Assembly: GCA_009767595.1 (NCBI GenBank)
Contig: VSDK01027004.1
Span: forward strand, 1,916-65,915
Direction of reading: 5' to 3'
DNA: 64,000 nucleotides
Origin: Symbiodinium kawagutii
Taxonomy: Eukaryota > Sar > Dinophyceae > Suessiales > Symbiodiniaceae
In this document: one piece after another, positions 32,107-43,512 of the stretch
Layout of the letters: each line of letters starts with the position of its first letter
Position numbering within the stretch: the stretch's first letter is position 1
Program-made: the position numbers and the translations under genes
The notes under the pieces: generated by a model
What the model was told of the DNA's origin: nothing
Databases searched by the model: none
Seen by the model: only the letters and a program-made list of their open reading frames with translations

Positions 32107-32388
32107 TTATTTCTGCCCAAAGGGGACGGTGTAGTTGAGGGCCCCCTTCCGTATGCTGAGACGGTTCCTTACTTGGACAGAGATGGCTGTCCTATCAACC
32201 ATTTCTGACTGAACTGGAATGACACCATAGATGATTGTGCCCCTGGTCATCCGGAAATCACCATTTTTGTCAAGGAAACCAATTTCATGTTGCACAGGGC
32301 ACAACATATTGGTACAAGCAGTTTTGGACACACCCAGACTGGCCTGATTGGCGAAGTCAACGACAAGATGGTCGAAAGTCTGCTGTTT
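32107..32388 (-). CDS. Exon or gene fragment of unknown protein on the minus strand
   Basis: After AAACAG the minus strand codes QTFDHLVVDFANQASLGVSK, TACTNMLCPVQHEIGFLDKN, GDFRMTRGTIIYGVIPVQSE, MVDRTAISVQVRNRLSIRKG and ALNYTVPFGQK before TAA. The composition is convincingly protein-like, more so than the overlapping plus-strand frame. It runs against the plus-strand exons on both sides, so it may belong to a nested gene or an inserted element. No family recognised. Confidence 0.45.
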   Translation of the reverse strand, partial: KQQTFDHLVVDFANQASLGVSKTACTNMLCPVQHEIGFLDKNGDFRMTRGTIIYGVIPVQSEMVDRTAISVQVRNRLSIRKGALNYTVPFGQK

Positions 32389-34760
32389 CTTTCTTCACGT
32401 GTAAAGCCGCGATGATCAAGTCCGTGGGCCCCAGCAACCCCTGGTTTCAGCCACATCTTGTCACGGTGGAATCCAGCAACCCCTGGTTTCAGCATGGTTT
32501 TCCAGCGCCTGTTTTCACATTAGTTTACATGCCATGCTGTTCGCACCTCGCCACCTCAGGTGCTGTCATCGCTTTGCTGGAACCTTCTGTGAGATTTCTG
32601 AAACCCAGGGACTTGTTGGCCATTTCGAAAGCGTGAAGCGGCAGCCCTGTTGGGGGCAGCGGGGTGGGGTCACAGATATGCCGTTTTGCGTAGTTATAGA
32701 ACAGGTTTTCTTTGCATGTCTGAGATAACTGCCATTATACATGTGATGATTAAGAAGGGTTCATAATGCGAATCACCAGGTGAATCATAGGGATATCTAT
32801 GCACTGCATGAGGCAATTGGCCATGATTGGCCATGGCTGGGATTGTCTGGCCCGTGGGGCGCCGCTATGGGGACATGGCCCACAAACTCGCCAATGTGCC
32901 ACAGAGATTCGGAGGCACCATAAAACATGTTTTTCAGATTTCGTTGGTGGGTTTACACATGTTTTCACCCATATTTGGTATGGTTGCTTGACACACTAAT
33001 ATTGCATCGAACCATCAACCAGTCATGATTTAGAGCTCGTCGATGTATATTCAAACATTTATGCTTGGTTGAAAACATCTACCCTCAAGGCGTTAAAGAA
33101 TTGATAGACGTTGGTAGAAAGCCTTCACCCAACAAGGTCGGTAAGAAGCAGCTGCGACCACCACACTGCAGAAACCGCAAAAGGCTCTGAATGCACGGGG
33201 CTCGAGCCGAACTCAGCACCTGATTCATGTGACCTGCGTGGCTTTTTGGGGCAACGAATACGTGGGCTCCTGATTTTCTGGCTCCAGGTTTTCTGGCTCT
33301 CCTTGAACTCAATGCTGCCATATGTTACCATCATACTCGTTGGTTAGCCGCCGCACGATTCGCACGATGCGAAATGTCATAGGTGTCCTGAGCTGGCGAC
33401 AGATCTCTGAACACTTGTAGTCCGTAAGCCCACGACTGGGGCTAGATATAGAATCATGAATCATTAATTGTCAAGTTTGTGGTGGCCCACCATCATGGCT
33501 TCAATATTCTTGGACGTTGTACGTTTGACAGAATGAAATCATGGATCCGATGTGTTTCCCCAGCCACAATGGGCGTGCACATGTCTTGATATTCTGATTG
33601 TATTAATTTGAAGCTTACAAATATTTAGATACTTACAGACGCACCCGCATACACATTCCTGTCCTGCTGGCAGGGTCAAAGGACAGTGAGCATGCTGAAT
33701 GTTGCTGTCGACGCTCGCACCAATGAATACTAATATATGCGCAGAATTGTGCAGATGTTTGTAGAGAGGACAGCGTTTTCATTCATTGACTGGGTGCAGA
33801 CACGAAAACACAAAAGTGGGACAGATGGAGCACTTCAGGTATCAGTGAGCTGATGTCAGAGGTATCCAGCATTGTCACATTGAAAGAGAACCTGGACGCC
33901 GCTACATTTTCCAAACATTGGAGGAAACTCTATCCCTCATGCGCTTCGGTGTAGCGCTCACTCACCGATTTTCCTCGGGTAGACCTGGGCTGGACTATAA
34001 CTGGCGCAAACTGAACTGCGTGACAGGGCGCAAACTGAACAGCATTGCTTGGGGATTTTTCATAAATTCCGGCAGGCTAACCAGGAAGATCTATGTTTAG
34101 TTCTTTGCCAAGCGACCGCTAGTAAACGCACTTCCCAGATCCTGGCATGTCCTGGCAACAATATCACGCATGCAGCATGCACGTGTCATGCAGCATGATT
34201 GTTGAAAATCCTTGGTTCAGCCCTTTGTTGAGCCATTCATCATCTTGGGGTTGCATGGTTACACTCCGGTAAACCAAGCTGGTTGCATCGAAAGTCCACC
34301 ATAGAAATAGCTGATAAACAATGATGATTTCTAGCATTCAGATTGGTTCGACAAAGGGTAAGTTCTATATTTTGGGGTAGGTTGGGTACTGTAAGCACTA
34401 AGGAGGGCCCCCAACAATCCCTTCGACGTTCAGGACCCTGATGATGCACGCGCCATTCGGAGGGCACACCATGGACCCACCCATAATCCATCACGTTTCT
34501 GCGGTTCACTTCGAGTCCCTGGTTTTCAACTGATTCTCATGTAGCTGCCAGACCGCGTGACTTGCAGAGTTGTGGACGCTCATCCGACTCAGAATATGTG
34601 CTTGGGAACCATTGCGCTTGAAGCTGCTCGTGCTATTCGCGCTATAAAAACTAGATCCCAAGTGGGTACCCGAAAGAAAAAAGTAAAACCGGGATGGCTT
34701 TGGCGGCAGCGTTTTTTTTTTCAGCGTTACATCAGTCAACGGTGATCAAAGTACCGCGCA

Positions 34761-34945
34761 AGAGCAAAATCACCAGCAACAAAATCACCAAGAGCAAAAT
34801 CACCAGCAGCAAAAACACCAAGAGCAAAAACACCAAGAGCAAAATCACCAAGAGCAAAAACACCAAGAGCAAAATCACCAAGAGCAAAATCACCAGCAGC
34901 AAAAATGCCAACAGCAAAATCACCAAGAGCAAAATCACCAGCAGG
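34761..34945. repeat. 15-bp minisatellite, array 1
   Basis: About 12 copies of a 15-bp unit, CACCAAGAGCAAAAT or CACCAGCAGCAAAAA. The array is introduced by TCAAAGTACCGCGCAAGAG, the same lead-in seen before the other arrays. Five codons per unit, so frames do not rotate (KITKS, NHQEQ, SPRAK). Confidence 0.95.
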
Positions 34946-35171
34946 TGATATTTTGCCTTGGCCCTGTACCACTGGTCCCCTAATTTCGGGGCAGTTCGCA
35001 CGGACCAGCTGTTCACATTTGACGCAGATCTTGTAGTGCCAGTTGTGTGTGTCGGGATGCGGTTCTTTTTGTTTCTTTTGCTTTTGGTGCTTTTTCCCTC
35101 TGACGCCCGGCGCGGCCGCCGCGGCCCCCGCGGCCCCCGCCCCGCGGCCGGCCCCGCCGCGCCCGGGGGGG

Positions 35172-35184
35172 NNNNNNNNNNNNN
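35172..35184. other. Assembly gap (13 N) beside a GC-only run
   Basis: Thirteen undefined bases preceded by about 70 bp of almost pure G and C (35105-35171). The junction is unreliable. The frame just right of the gap (35185-35403, VPPDGIGVPTFPIQDFDWDA onward) may be a cut exon or part of the LINE. Confidence 0.97.
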
Positions 35185-35497
35185 GCGGTGGCACTGCAGC
35201 CGGCGGTGCCACCAGACGGTATTGGAGTGCCTACCTTTCCCATACAAGACTTTGATTGGGACGCCACAGAGTCTTATGTCATCGTCAGCAGAGCAATATT
35301 GCTCACCCTGCTGAGGGAGTGGGCTGAGTTGAAAAGGTCCCAGTCGGCTTCATCCTCATCCTCATCTGCGGCATCATCATCGCAATGCCCCACCAGGAAG
35401 TGACCGCAGCTGGGTAGTGACTTGATGACGCGACAGTTCGACATGACAATTTGCTGAATGAAAAAAAAGTGAAGCTCCGGCTTTCCACGCTGGCAGG

Positions 35498-36310
35498 CTG
35501 TTGCTTTGGGCCCTCTGGTTCATCGATGATGCTATCCTCGTGTTTCGCAACATGGCCCAACTCTCCCGGCTGCTTCCCGAGGTGGTTGCGTTGTTTGACG
35601 GCATGGGTTTGGCTATCAATGTCTCTAAGTCTTGCTTGTTTGGGCTCAGCCTGCCTTCGGTCCTCCCTTCCTGCTTGCGTGGGTACACGGTTACTTCTTC
35701 TGCCACATACTTGGGCCAAACCATCAAACTCTGAAGGGGATGAGCATATGGTCGCTTCATTGTGTCGTCGTGCCACTTCCGCGTTCTTTGCCAATCGGTC
35801 TTTGCTCACTCATCGGCGCGTTCCCCGTGCACAGCGGCTTTACCTGTTTTCATCCTTGGTCACTTCAACTATCCGATGGTCCTTGTGTGTGGTCTCCGTC
35901 CGTCAGAGCACCTTGACTTCCCTGCGAGTGCAGTTTGTTACTCTCCTCGGTTGGATGCTGGGTGCTCGTGCACACTGCTCTTGGTTTGTTGTGGAATGCC
36001 TCCAAGTCCTCCGGCATGCTGTCAAGCTTTGGGGATGCGTGTACTCTGAACCTTGGGATGTCCTGTTGGCGCGTATGGTGTGGCGCTGGGGGCCATGTTC
36101 TGCGGATGCCGGAAACGACCTTGGTTCGCTCTGTGTTGCTGGACTTAAAGCACAGCCATGACCATCAGTGGACTACGCAGGCGGCGCACAGGCCCCAACA
36201 ACAGTGGTCACCGCAATGTATTGCGCTTCATGCAACACCGGGGCATTTCTACAGATCTTGCGTCCGACCGTGGGTCATGGAAACACCAAGAACGTGAGTG
36301 GCTTCAGCAT
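35498..36310 (+). pseudogene. LINE-type reverse transcriptase, frameshifted remnant
   Basis: Frame 1 (35498-35734) reads LWFIDDAILVFRNMAQLSRL with the F-x-D-D catalytic box of a reverse transcriptase palm, then MGLAINVSKSCLFG and the thumb motif SATYLGQTI before TGA. Frame 2 (to 36161) continues FFANRSLLTHRRVPRAQRLY and LRVQFVTLLGWMLGA, the usual C-terminal part of LINE polymerases, then EPWDVLLARMVWRWG. Frame 3 (from 36158) gives RRRTGPNNSG and a terminal GSWKHQEREWL. At least two frame breaks make it inactive. The N-terminal fingers and endonuclease are missing. It sits between two 15-bp minisatellite arrays. The frame continuing to 36670 has no assignment. Confidence 0.72.
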
Positions 36311-36835
36311 CAGGGCGTGCTCCAACAAGAGGCGGGTCCTTGCGCAAATGTTTTTGGCCAACCTGCAGACAAGTACCTATGGGAAAAGAGATACCTCCAA
36401 GGCTCCTTCCACGGACAGCAGGTCTTCATTTGCGAGCTGGCTTTGGGAACGGCTACGGTACTCGAGCTGGATCGTACAGAGGGCTGGCGACATGTGGGTT
36501 TCCCTCTCCCATGCCCAGGTGTACCTACTATCCTGGCACTTTTGGAGCACGCTGCCTGGATAAAGTCATCAACTTTTCACATTCGCCTGCTGCTTTTCGA
36601 TCGAGCGGGTAATTCGCCCTGTGTGGATGATCTCCTACGATTTCCTACGATCACTCCCATTGAGCCATGAAACTTTTCGCAAACTTTTAATTGTTGTTGA
36701 AGTTTCAAAACTCCCTGCACAGTGGGTGGGAGAAATGATGCAGCTGATGCATTGCTGCTGAAGATTCTTTCCGCTGAGCGGAGCTGTATGTCTCGCCTTT
36801 AGCCCTGCTGAACTCCCTGAGATGGCGATGGAAAA

Positions 36836-38325
36836 AAAATCACCAGCAGCAAAAACGCCAGCAACAAAATCACCAAGAGGAAAATCACCAGCAGCAAAAA
36901 CACCAAGAGCAGCACAAACACCAAGAGCAAAATCACCAGCAGCAAAATTCACCAGCAGCAAAAACAGCAGCAAAAAACATCAGCAGCACAATCACCAAGA
37001 GCAAAAACACCAAGAGCAAAATTTCCAGCAGCAAAAACTTCCAGCAGCAAAAACATCAGCAGCAAAATCACCAAGAGCAAAAACACCAAGAGCAAAAACA
37101 CCAAGAGCAAATCACCAAGAGCAAAACCACCAAGAGGAAAATCACCAGCAGCAAAAACACCAAGAGCAGCAAAATCACCAAGAGCAAAATCACCAGCAGC
37201 AAAATCGCCAGCAACAAAATCACCAAGAGGAAATTCACCAGCAACAAAATCACCAAGAGCAAAAACACCAAGAGCAAAAACACCAGCAGCAAAATTCACC
37301 AAGAGCAAAATCACCAGCAGCAAAAATGCCAACAGCAAAAACAACAGCAACAAAATCACCAAGAGCAACAGAACCAGAAGCAAAATCACCATGGGCAAAA
37401 TCACCAGCAGCAAAAACACCAGCAACAAAATCACCAAGAGCAAAATCACTAAGAGCAAAGACACCAAGAGCAAAAACACCAAGAGCAAAACACACCAGCA
37501 GCAAAATCACCAGCAGCAAAATCACCAACGGCAAAATCATCAGCAGCAAAAACACTGGCAGCAAAAGTTTCCACGTTCAAAATACCACGCAAGAGCAAAA
37601 TCACCAAGAGCAAAATCACCAGCAGCAAAAAGGCCAACAGCAAAATCACCAAGAACAAAATCACCAGCAGCAAAATCACCAGCAGCAAAAACGCCAGCAA
37701 CAAAATCACCAAGAGGAAATTCACCAGCAGCAAAATCACCAAGAGCAAAATCACCAGCAGCAAAACTCACCAGCAGCAAAATTCACCAGCAGCAAAATCA
37801 CCAGCAGCAAAAACACCAAGAGCAAAATCACCAGCAGCAAAAACACCAAGAGCAAAATCACCAGCAGCAAAAACTTCCAGCAGAAAAAAAACATCAGCAG
37901 CAAAATCACCAAGAGCAAAAACACCAAGAGCAAATCACCAAGAGCAAAATCACCAAGAGGAAAATCACCAGCAGCAAAAACACCAAGAGCAGCAAAAACA
38001 CCAAGAGCAAAATCACCAGCAGCAAAAACACCAGCAGCAAAATTCACCAAGAGCAAAATCACCAGCAGCAAAAATGCCAACAGCAAAAACAACAGCAACA
38101 AAATCACCAAGAGCAACAGAACCAGAAGCAAAATCACCATGGGCAAAATCACCAGCAGCAAAAACATCAGCAACAAAATCACCCAGAGCAAAATCACCAA
38201 GAGCAAAAACACCAAGAGCAAAAACACCATGAGCAAAATCACCAGCAGCAAAAATGCCAACAGCAAAATCACCAAGAGCAAAATCACCAGCAGCAAAATC
38301 ACCAGCAGCAAAAACACCAAGAGCA
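36836..38325. repeat. 15-bp minisatellite, array 2 (about 1.5 kb)
   Basis: About 100 copies of the 15-bp unit with substitutions and a few 1-14-base indels. Five of six frames lack stops: plus-strand KITKS/TSSKN, HQEQN/HQQQK and SPRAK/SPAAK; minus-strand LLLVI and ALGDF/AAGDF. The sixth frame (FCSW-stop) closes whenever a unit ends in T. A 504-codon plus frame starts at ATGGCGATGGAAAAAAAATC (36822). I read this as a satellite, not a gene. About 260 bp near 37560 re-use the TTCAAAATACCACGCAAGAG lead-in. Confidence 0.93.
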
Positions 38326-38416
38326 TCCCGGACTGAATTTCAACTACAAAAACTATCAACCTGAGTGCTCTACAATCCTTGATTTGTTGATTTTTGCTAC
38401 CTCACCCTAGTCGCAC

Positions 38417-39640
38417 CTAAAGCGGACTTTCTGTAGCATATTTCCAGGAAATGCATTGTGTAGACAACCCAAGTGGACAACATGATGCGATATAACATCC
38501 TGTGAATTGCATTTTGTAGGAAGTGTATCGAGTCGCAACATGTTTTTGTTGAGAGGTGCGAGTTTCATTTTGTAGTGACTTATTTTGATGCATACAGTAT
38601 CCCCTCAAAAAGCACGCCTGCATTTTGTAGTGAAACCATCCCCGTCCAAATTTCCCTCACGGAACATAATAATCTAAGTTGCTCGTAAACTGGTTTTTGG
38701 CTATACATTTTATACAACTTGTGGGCACCTGGTCACCAGACGTTTGTAAGGCTAATTGTGTTGTTAGTAGTGTGAACCTGAGCCCCATTTTTTAGAGACC
38801 AATTTTCATTGATCTTACGTTCTCGAACCCTATTTTGTAAAGGAATGTACGCCAATTGACAGGAATGGACACCAATTGACACTAAATTAAATGACACCAA
38901 TTGACCCAAATGGACAATGATTGACACTAATGGACACTCACTAATTGCCGCTAATGGTGAGGCGACCTCATCATTTTGTAGCGCACAGTAACCGGATGGG
39001 CAGACCTTAGGCACACTCAGACTGCTATATCTAGATTGTTGTGCTTACATGCTGCAACAAAGGTATGTGAAGCACTAAATGGCACCAATTGACAGGAATC
39101 GACACCAATTGACATTAAATTACATGACGCTAAATGACCCTCATGAACACTGAGTGATATTAATGAATTGACACAAAATCGCACCAATTGCGACTAAATA
39201 ACATTCAGTGCAAGTAAAGAACATTAGTCAACACTAGTTGACATTCATTCTAATTTTAGAAGCATGAGCCCTGAACCCTACAAAATAAAAGACGCTATTT
39301 GACACTAATATGTTTGCCTGAGGGGTGTTGGAACTTCATGTAACAGTGGGGCATCCCGCACATCCGCTCAGCGGGATGTGCTTCAATGGACAAAAATACT
39401 GCCGTGCAATGCCATTTTGTAGAGGCTGGCATTTGGTCCGTCGATAAGCCTATCTAAAAATCGAAGATGCATTTTGTAGTAAGCCTGCATTTCCAAATGT
39501 TGAGGACGACTTGAAAACTCAAGATCCATTTTGTAGTAACCAGATTTTCAGTTATGCAAGTCCATTTTTGTAGTGGTCCCAATTGCATTTTGTAGTGACC
39601 TACCTGGTTTACCTGCTTTGTAACTATTAAAGGCCTTGCA
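38417..39640. repeat. Irregular array with CATTTTGTAG core and GACACCAATT units
   Basis: CATTTTGTAG or a one-base variant recurs about ten times at uneven spacing (for example 38511, 38566, 38973, 39411, 39470, 39588). Between 38850 and 39250 a second motif, (G)ACACCAATTGACACTAA, repeats at 10-30-bp intervals. The block is bounded by 15-bp minisatellites on both sides. No coding potential. Confidence 0.75.
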
Positions 39641-39670
39641 CAACTCATGCAGTAGAATTCAAACAGGGAT

Positions 39671-40206
39671 CCAAGAGCAAAATCACCAGCAGCAAAAACA
39701 CCAAGAGCAAAATCACCAGCAGCAAAAACACCAAGAGCAAAAACACCAAGAGCAAAATCACCAGCAGCAAAAACGCCAGCAGAAAAAACATCAGCAGCAA
39801 AATCACCAAGAGCAAAAACACCAAGAGCAAAAACACCAAGAGCAAATCACCAAGAGCAAAATCACTAAGAGGAAAATCACCAGCAGCAAAAACACCAAGA
39901 GCAGCAAAAACACCAAGAGCAAAATCACCAGCAGCAAAGACACCAGCAGCAAAAACACCAGCAAAAACATCAGCAGCAAAATCACCAAGAGCAAAAACAC
40001 CAGCAACAAAATCACCAAGAGCAACACAACCAGCAACAAAATCACCAAAGGCAAAATCACCAAGAGCAAAAACACCAAGAGCAAAAACACCAAGAGCAAA
40101 AACACCGAGAGCAAAAACACCAAGAGCAAAATCACCAGCAGCAAAAATGCCAGCAGCAAAATCACCAAGAGCAAAAACACCAAGAGCAAAAACACCGAGA
40201 GCAAAA
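39671..40206. repeat. 15-bp minisatellite, array 3
   Basis: About 36 copies of the same 15-bp unit as arrays 1 and 2, passing directly into the 106-bp repeat at TTCAAAGTACTACGCCTGCC. Confidence 0.95.
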
Positions 40207-40805
40207 GTTCACACCTTCAAAGTACTACGCCTGCCACACAAAGTCACGATTGAACAGCGCGCCGAGATCCCTTGATGTCCTATTTACATCGCGGAAAGCG
40301 ATTCGGCGAAAGCTTCGGGTGCTCAAAGTACCACGCCTGTCACACAAAGTGACGATGGAACCGCGCGCCAATCTTCTCCCAAAACCACATCTTGCGGCGC
40401 CCAAGCCGAAAAATTGCGATTTTGAAACGGTTTTAAAAGGAATTTTAAAAGGAAAAGCAAGGTCGCCAAAACCTCGAAAAACAAAGGTTTCAGAACAGGT
40501 TTCCACGACAGTTACATTGCGGAAAGCGATTCAGCGAAAGCTTCATGCGCGTAAAGTACCACGCCTGCCACACACAAAGTCACGATTGAACAGCACGCCA
40601 AGATCACTTGATGTTCTATTTACATTGCGGAAAGCGATTCAGCGAAAGCTTCATGTGCTCAAAGTACCACGCCTGTCACACAAAGTCACGATTGAACAGC
40701 GCGCCCAGATCACTTGATGTCCTATTTACATTGCGGAAAGCGAGTCAGCGAAAGCTTCATGTGCTCAAAGTACCACGCCTGTCACACAAAGTGACGCTCC
40801 AACAC
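40207..40805. repeat. 106-bp tandem repeat
   Basis: AAAGTACCACGCCTG recurs at about 40220, 40326, 40552, 40658 and 40764, with spacings of 106 bp. One roughly 120-bp foreign segment (near 40380-40500) interrupts it. The unit contains TTTACATTGCGGAAAGCGAT and TCAGCGAAAGCTTCATG. Confidence 0.88.
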
Positions 40806-40879
40806 TTTTCCAAAGCCCGATTCCATCGCAAAACACAATGTAGAGCACCGCCCCAGCACGCGCCAGCACGCGAAAATCA

Positions 40880-41365
40880 ACGTTTTACTACAGTTTCGCG
40901 CGATCGACGTGCACGATTCTACGAAAAGGCTGCGAACGTCAGCGCCAAAATCGACGTTTTACTACAGCTTCACGCGATCGACACGCACGATTCTACGAAA
41001 GGGTTGCGAACGCCCGCGCCAAATCGGCGTTTTACTACAGTTTCGCGCGATCGACACGCACGATTCTACGAAAGGGTTGCGAACGCCCGCGCCAAATCGG
41101 CGTTTTACTACAATTTCGCGCGATCGACATGCATGATTCTACGAAAGGGTTGCGAACGTCAGTGCCAAAATCGGCCTTTTATTACAGTTTCGCGCGATCG
41201 ACACGCACGATTCTACAAAAGGGTTGCGAACGCCCGCGCCAAATCGGCGTTTTACTACAGTTTTGCGCGATCGACACGCACGATTCTACAAAAGGGTTGC
41301 GAACGCCCGCGCCAAATCGGCGTTTTACTACAGTTTTGCGCGATCGACACGCACGATTCTATGTA
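40880..41365. repeat. 73-bp tandem repeat, 6-7 copies
   Basis: The unit contains TTTACTACAGTTTCGCGCGA, TCGACACGCACGATTCTACG and GTTGCGAACGCC. CGATTCTAC starts recur at 73-bp spacing from about 40915. Because 73 is not a multiple of three, the 252-codon open frame through the array cycles through all frames and is an artefact of missing stops. Confidence 0.88.
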
Positions 41366-41419
41366 AAACACAAGGTTTCGCACGGCGGCCCTAAAAAACA
41401 TTATTCTCTACTTTCAAAT

Positions 41420-41850
41420 GCAATTCAAGTCAAGTCAAGTGTAAGTCAAGTAAGTCACGTCAAGTCAAGTCAAGTCAAGTCAAGTAAGTCAAGTAAGGCT
41501 TCCAAGAATTACCAAGTCAAGTAAGTCAAGTTGGGTAAGTCAGGTCAAGTATGTCAAGTTAAGCAAGTCAAGTCAAGTAGGTCAAGTCAAGCAAGTCAAG
41601 CCAAGTTAGTGAAGTCAAGTCAAGTCGAATCAAATCAAGTCAAGTCATGGCAAGGCAACTCATGTCAAGCGAGTCAAGTCAAGCGAGTTAAGTCAAGTAA
41701 AGTCAAGTCAAGTAAACGAAGTCTAGCAAATCCAGACAATGAAGCTAAGTAAAGTAAATCAACAAGCGAGTTAAGTCAAGCAAGTCAACTCAAGTAAAGT
41801 CAAGTCAAGTAAACGAAGTCTAGCAAATCCAGACAATGAAGACAAGTAAG
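41420..41850. repeat. AAGTC pentanucleotide-type repeat
   Basis: Imperfect CAAGT/AAGTC repeats, including a local duplication of a roughly 75-bp segment AAACGAAGTCTAGCAAATCC (41713 and 41812). Confidence 0.93.
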
Positions 41851-42642
41851 GTAAATCAACACATGCTAGATTTTGATATGTTAAAAAGGCATTGGCTCCT
41901 AGGAAATGCCCTTCGCCAAGTCTTTCGGGAAAAATATGGAAAAATAGTTCTGAGAGCCGAAAATGGTCATGGAACATCCAACACAACTGCCATTCCGAAG
42001 GCCTGATTCGAAGAGGTGAACCCCAGCTATAACTACAACTGCGCTTGTGAACCGCGACCCCTGCATTACCACATTACCAACCATCATCAACCACCAATCA
42101 TAGGACCTTCCCAGGTCAATTTCCCCATCAACCAACCGAATGATAAGCGACCTACCTCACATTAATTCACATTACCAACCACCATCAACCACCAGTACCA
42201 ATCAGTCGCCGGATGAAGTCGGTCCAATGGTCTTCCCTGACGCCTTGCTGCGGAGCGGCAGGCCTCGTTGTGAAAGCCGCCCAGCGCAGATTTGCCGTGA
42301 AAGTGTTCGCGATGTTCCAGCCATGGTCATGGTTAAGATTAATTTGTAACGGCTCAACGTCGTGAAGCATTGAGTACAACTGGGCCAAGTTATGGTGAAT
42401 GGATGGTTAATTGATAGTAAAATTGATGTTTTGAATGCAGGTTCTGATGATGGTTAGTATGGCTACTCATGGTTAATTCTTGATATTGGCTCATAGTGGC
42501 CAGCAATGATCAACTTCACCACCACTCATTTGCTGCATCCCAAGCTATGAACAACCGCGAGGCAAATGGCCGCTGGCTTCAAGGGATAGATCGGGGGTGG
42601 GGATCCAGCGGCCTCAGGGGTTGAGCTTCATCTCAACAAATG

Positions 42643-42687
42643 CTTGGTTACTGATATTTTTCATAGGGGTTGCAACCACCAATCAGT
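42643..42687. mobile_element. Right end of an M3 element
   Basis: TTTTCATAGGGGTTGCAACC followed by ACCAATCAG. The corresponding left end was not found. Confidence 0.45.
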
Positions 42688-43012
42688 ATAGCTGGTCGAA
42701 ATATGTTGAAATCGTCAGTGTCTTCGTTCATGTGCTCATACTGACGTGTGCATTTCAGCCCTCATCACGACCGTAGCATCGTCATCGTACATGAGATTGC
42801 GCAAATCCATTTATGACCAACCAGCAACGAGCAAATCTGCATGCATGAATTGGAGGTTTTCACTGCCCGGATCATTTATCAGAGTGCAGAGTTGTCTCGT
42901 TTTGAGCTCGCTAGGTCCTAGACGGAGTGGCCGTTGCAAATGGCTCCAAGGGTTGCGACGGTTTGTTTATAGGATGCCAAACGTGTCTAATGGTATCTTC
43001 GTAAAGGTCTCA

Positions 43013-43107
43013 TATGGGGGTTTCTCAAAATAGGGGACCCCCTAAAACCACCCATTAGTAACAAGGTAACCAGTTTTGGGGTTCCTCATTTTGAAAAATC
43101 CCCTATG
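43013..43107. mobile_element. M2 inverted-repeat element
   Basis: GGGGGTTTCTCAAAATAGGG with GACCCCCTAAAACCACCCA at the left and CTCATTTTGAAAAATCCCC at the right. Confidence 0.75.
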
Positions 43108-43300
43108 AGTGAAGATCAGGGAAACTGGCAGGAAAACAGCAGATGGTAATCCATGGATGGTTGTTCATAGGTCGTCCCAGTTGGTTCCTAGCGGGCTACA
43201 TGCTTGGGATTGTCATGGTGGTACCCTGTAAAACTATGTAAAGCAGGGTGCTAGATCTTCTTGACTTTGTAAAGCGTGGTCTGAGCCATGGGCCGAAAAC

Positions 43301-43450
43301 ATGGGGTTCCAGGGGTTCATGGAGATGCGGATGGTGAAGTTTAGTCGGAACCACACCATGGTGCCGCCATTCAGTCAGCGGTACAAAAAATCTCCCTTGG
43401 CCATTCTGAAGCATGTCTTAGCCAGCATGAACCATCATGATCCGCCATGA
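43301..43450 (+). CDS. Probable short exon of unknown protein
   Basis: Plus-strand frame MGFQGFMEMRMVKFSRNHTM, VPPFSQRYKKSPLAILKHVL and ASMNHHDPP before TGA. A GTTCCAG|GGG acceptor inside (43312|43313) may be the true start. The last residues run into CATGATCC simple repeats, so the real end may be earlier. The overlapping longer minus-strand frame is less protein-like. No family recognised. Confidence 0.45.
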   Translation: MGFQGFMEMRMVKFSRNHTMVPPFSQRYKKSPLAILKHVLASMNHHDPP

Positions 43451-43512
43451 TCCACCAACCAATATGACCAAGCACCATGAATCACTCGGATCTTTTGCAA
43501 AACACTCCACAG

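Noticed and set aside
32235..32636. Plus-strand frame with YWYKQFWTHPDWPDW as an F-box-type protein
   Set aside because: The overlapping minus-strand frame (32107-32388) is better formed; I could not find an F-box core in phase with it.
33180..33300. HLIHVTCVAFWGNEYVGS as a WD40 repeat
   Set aside because: Only half a repeat, no GH or WD pair, and the frame stops at once; another frame there is equally plausible.
36822..38336. 504-codon frame as a real histone-like gene
   Set aside because: Five frames are open through the same 15-bp array, units contain indels, and nothing upstream looks like a promoter or exon. Kept as a repeat and mentioned as a hypothesis only.
34761..40206. 15-bp arrays as a CRISPR-like array
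   Set aside because: Units are contiguous with no unique spacers and the genome is eukaryotic.
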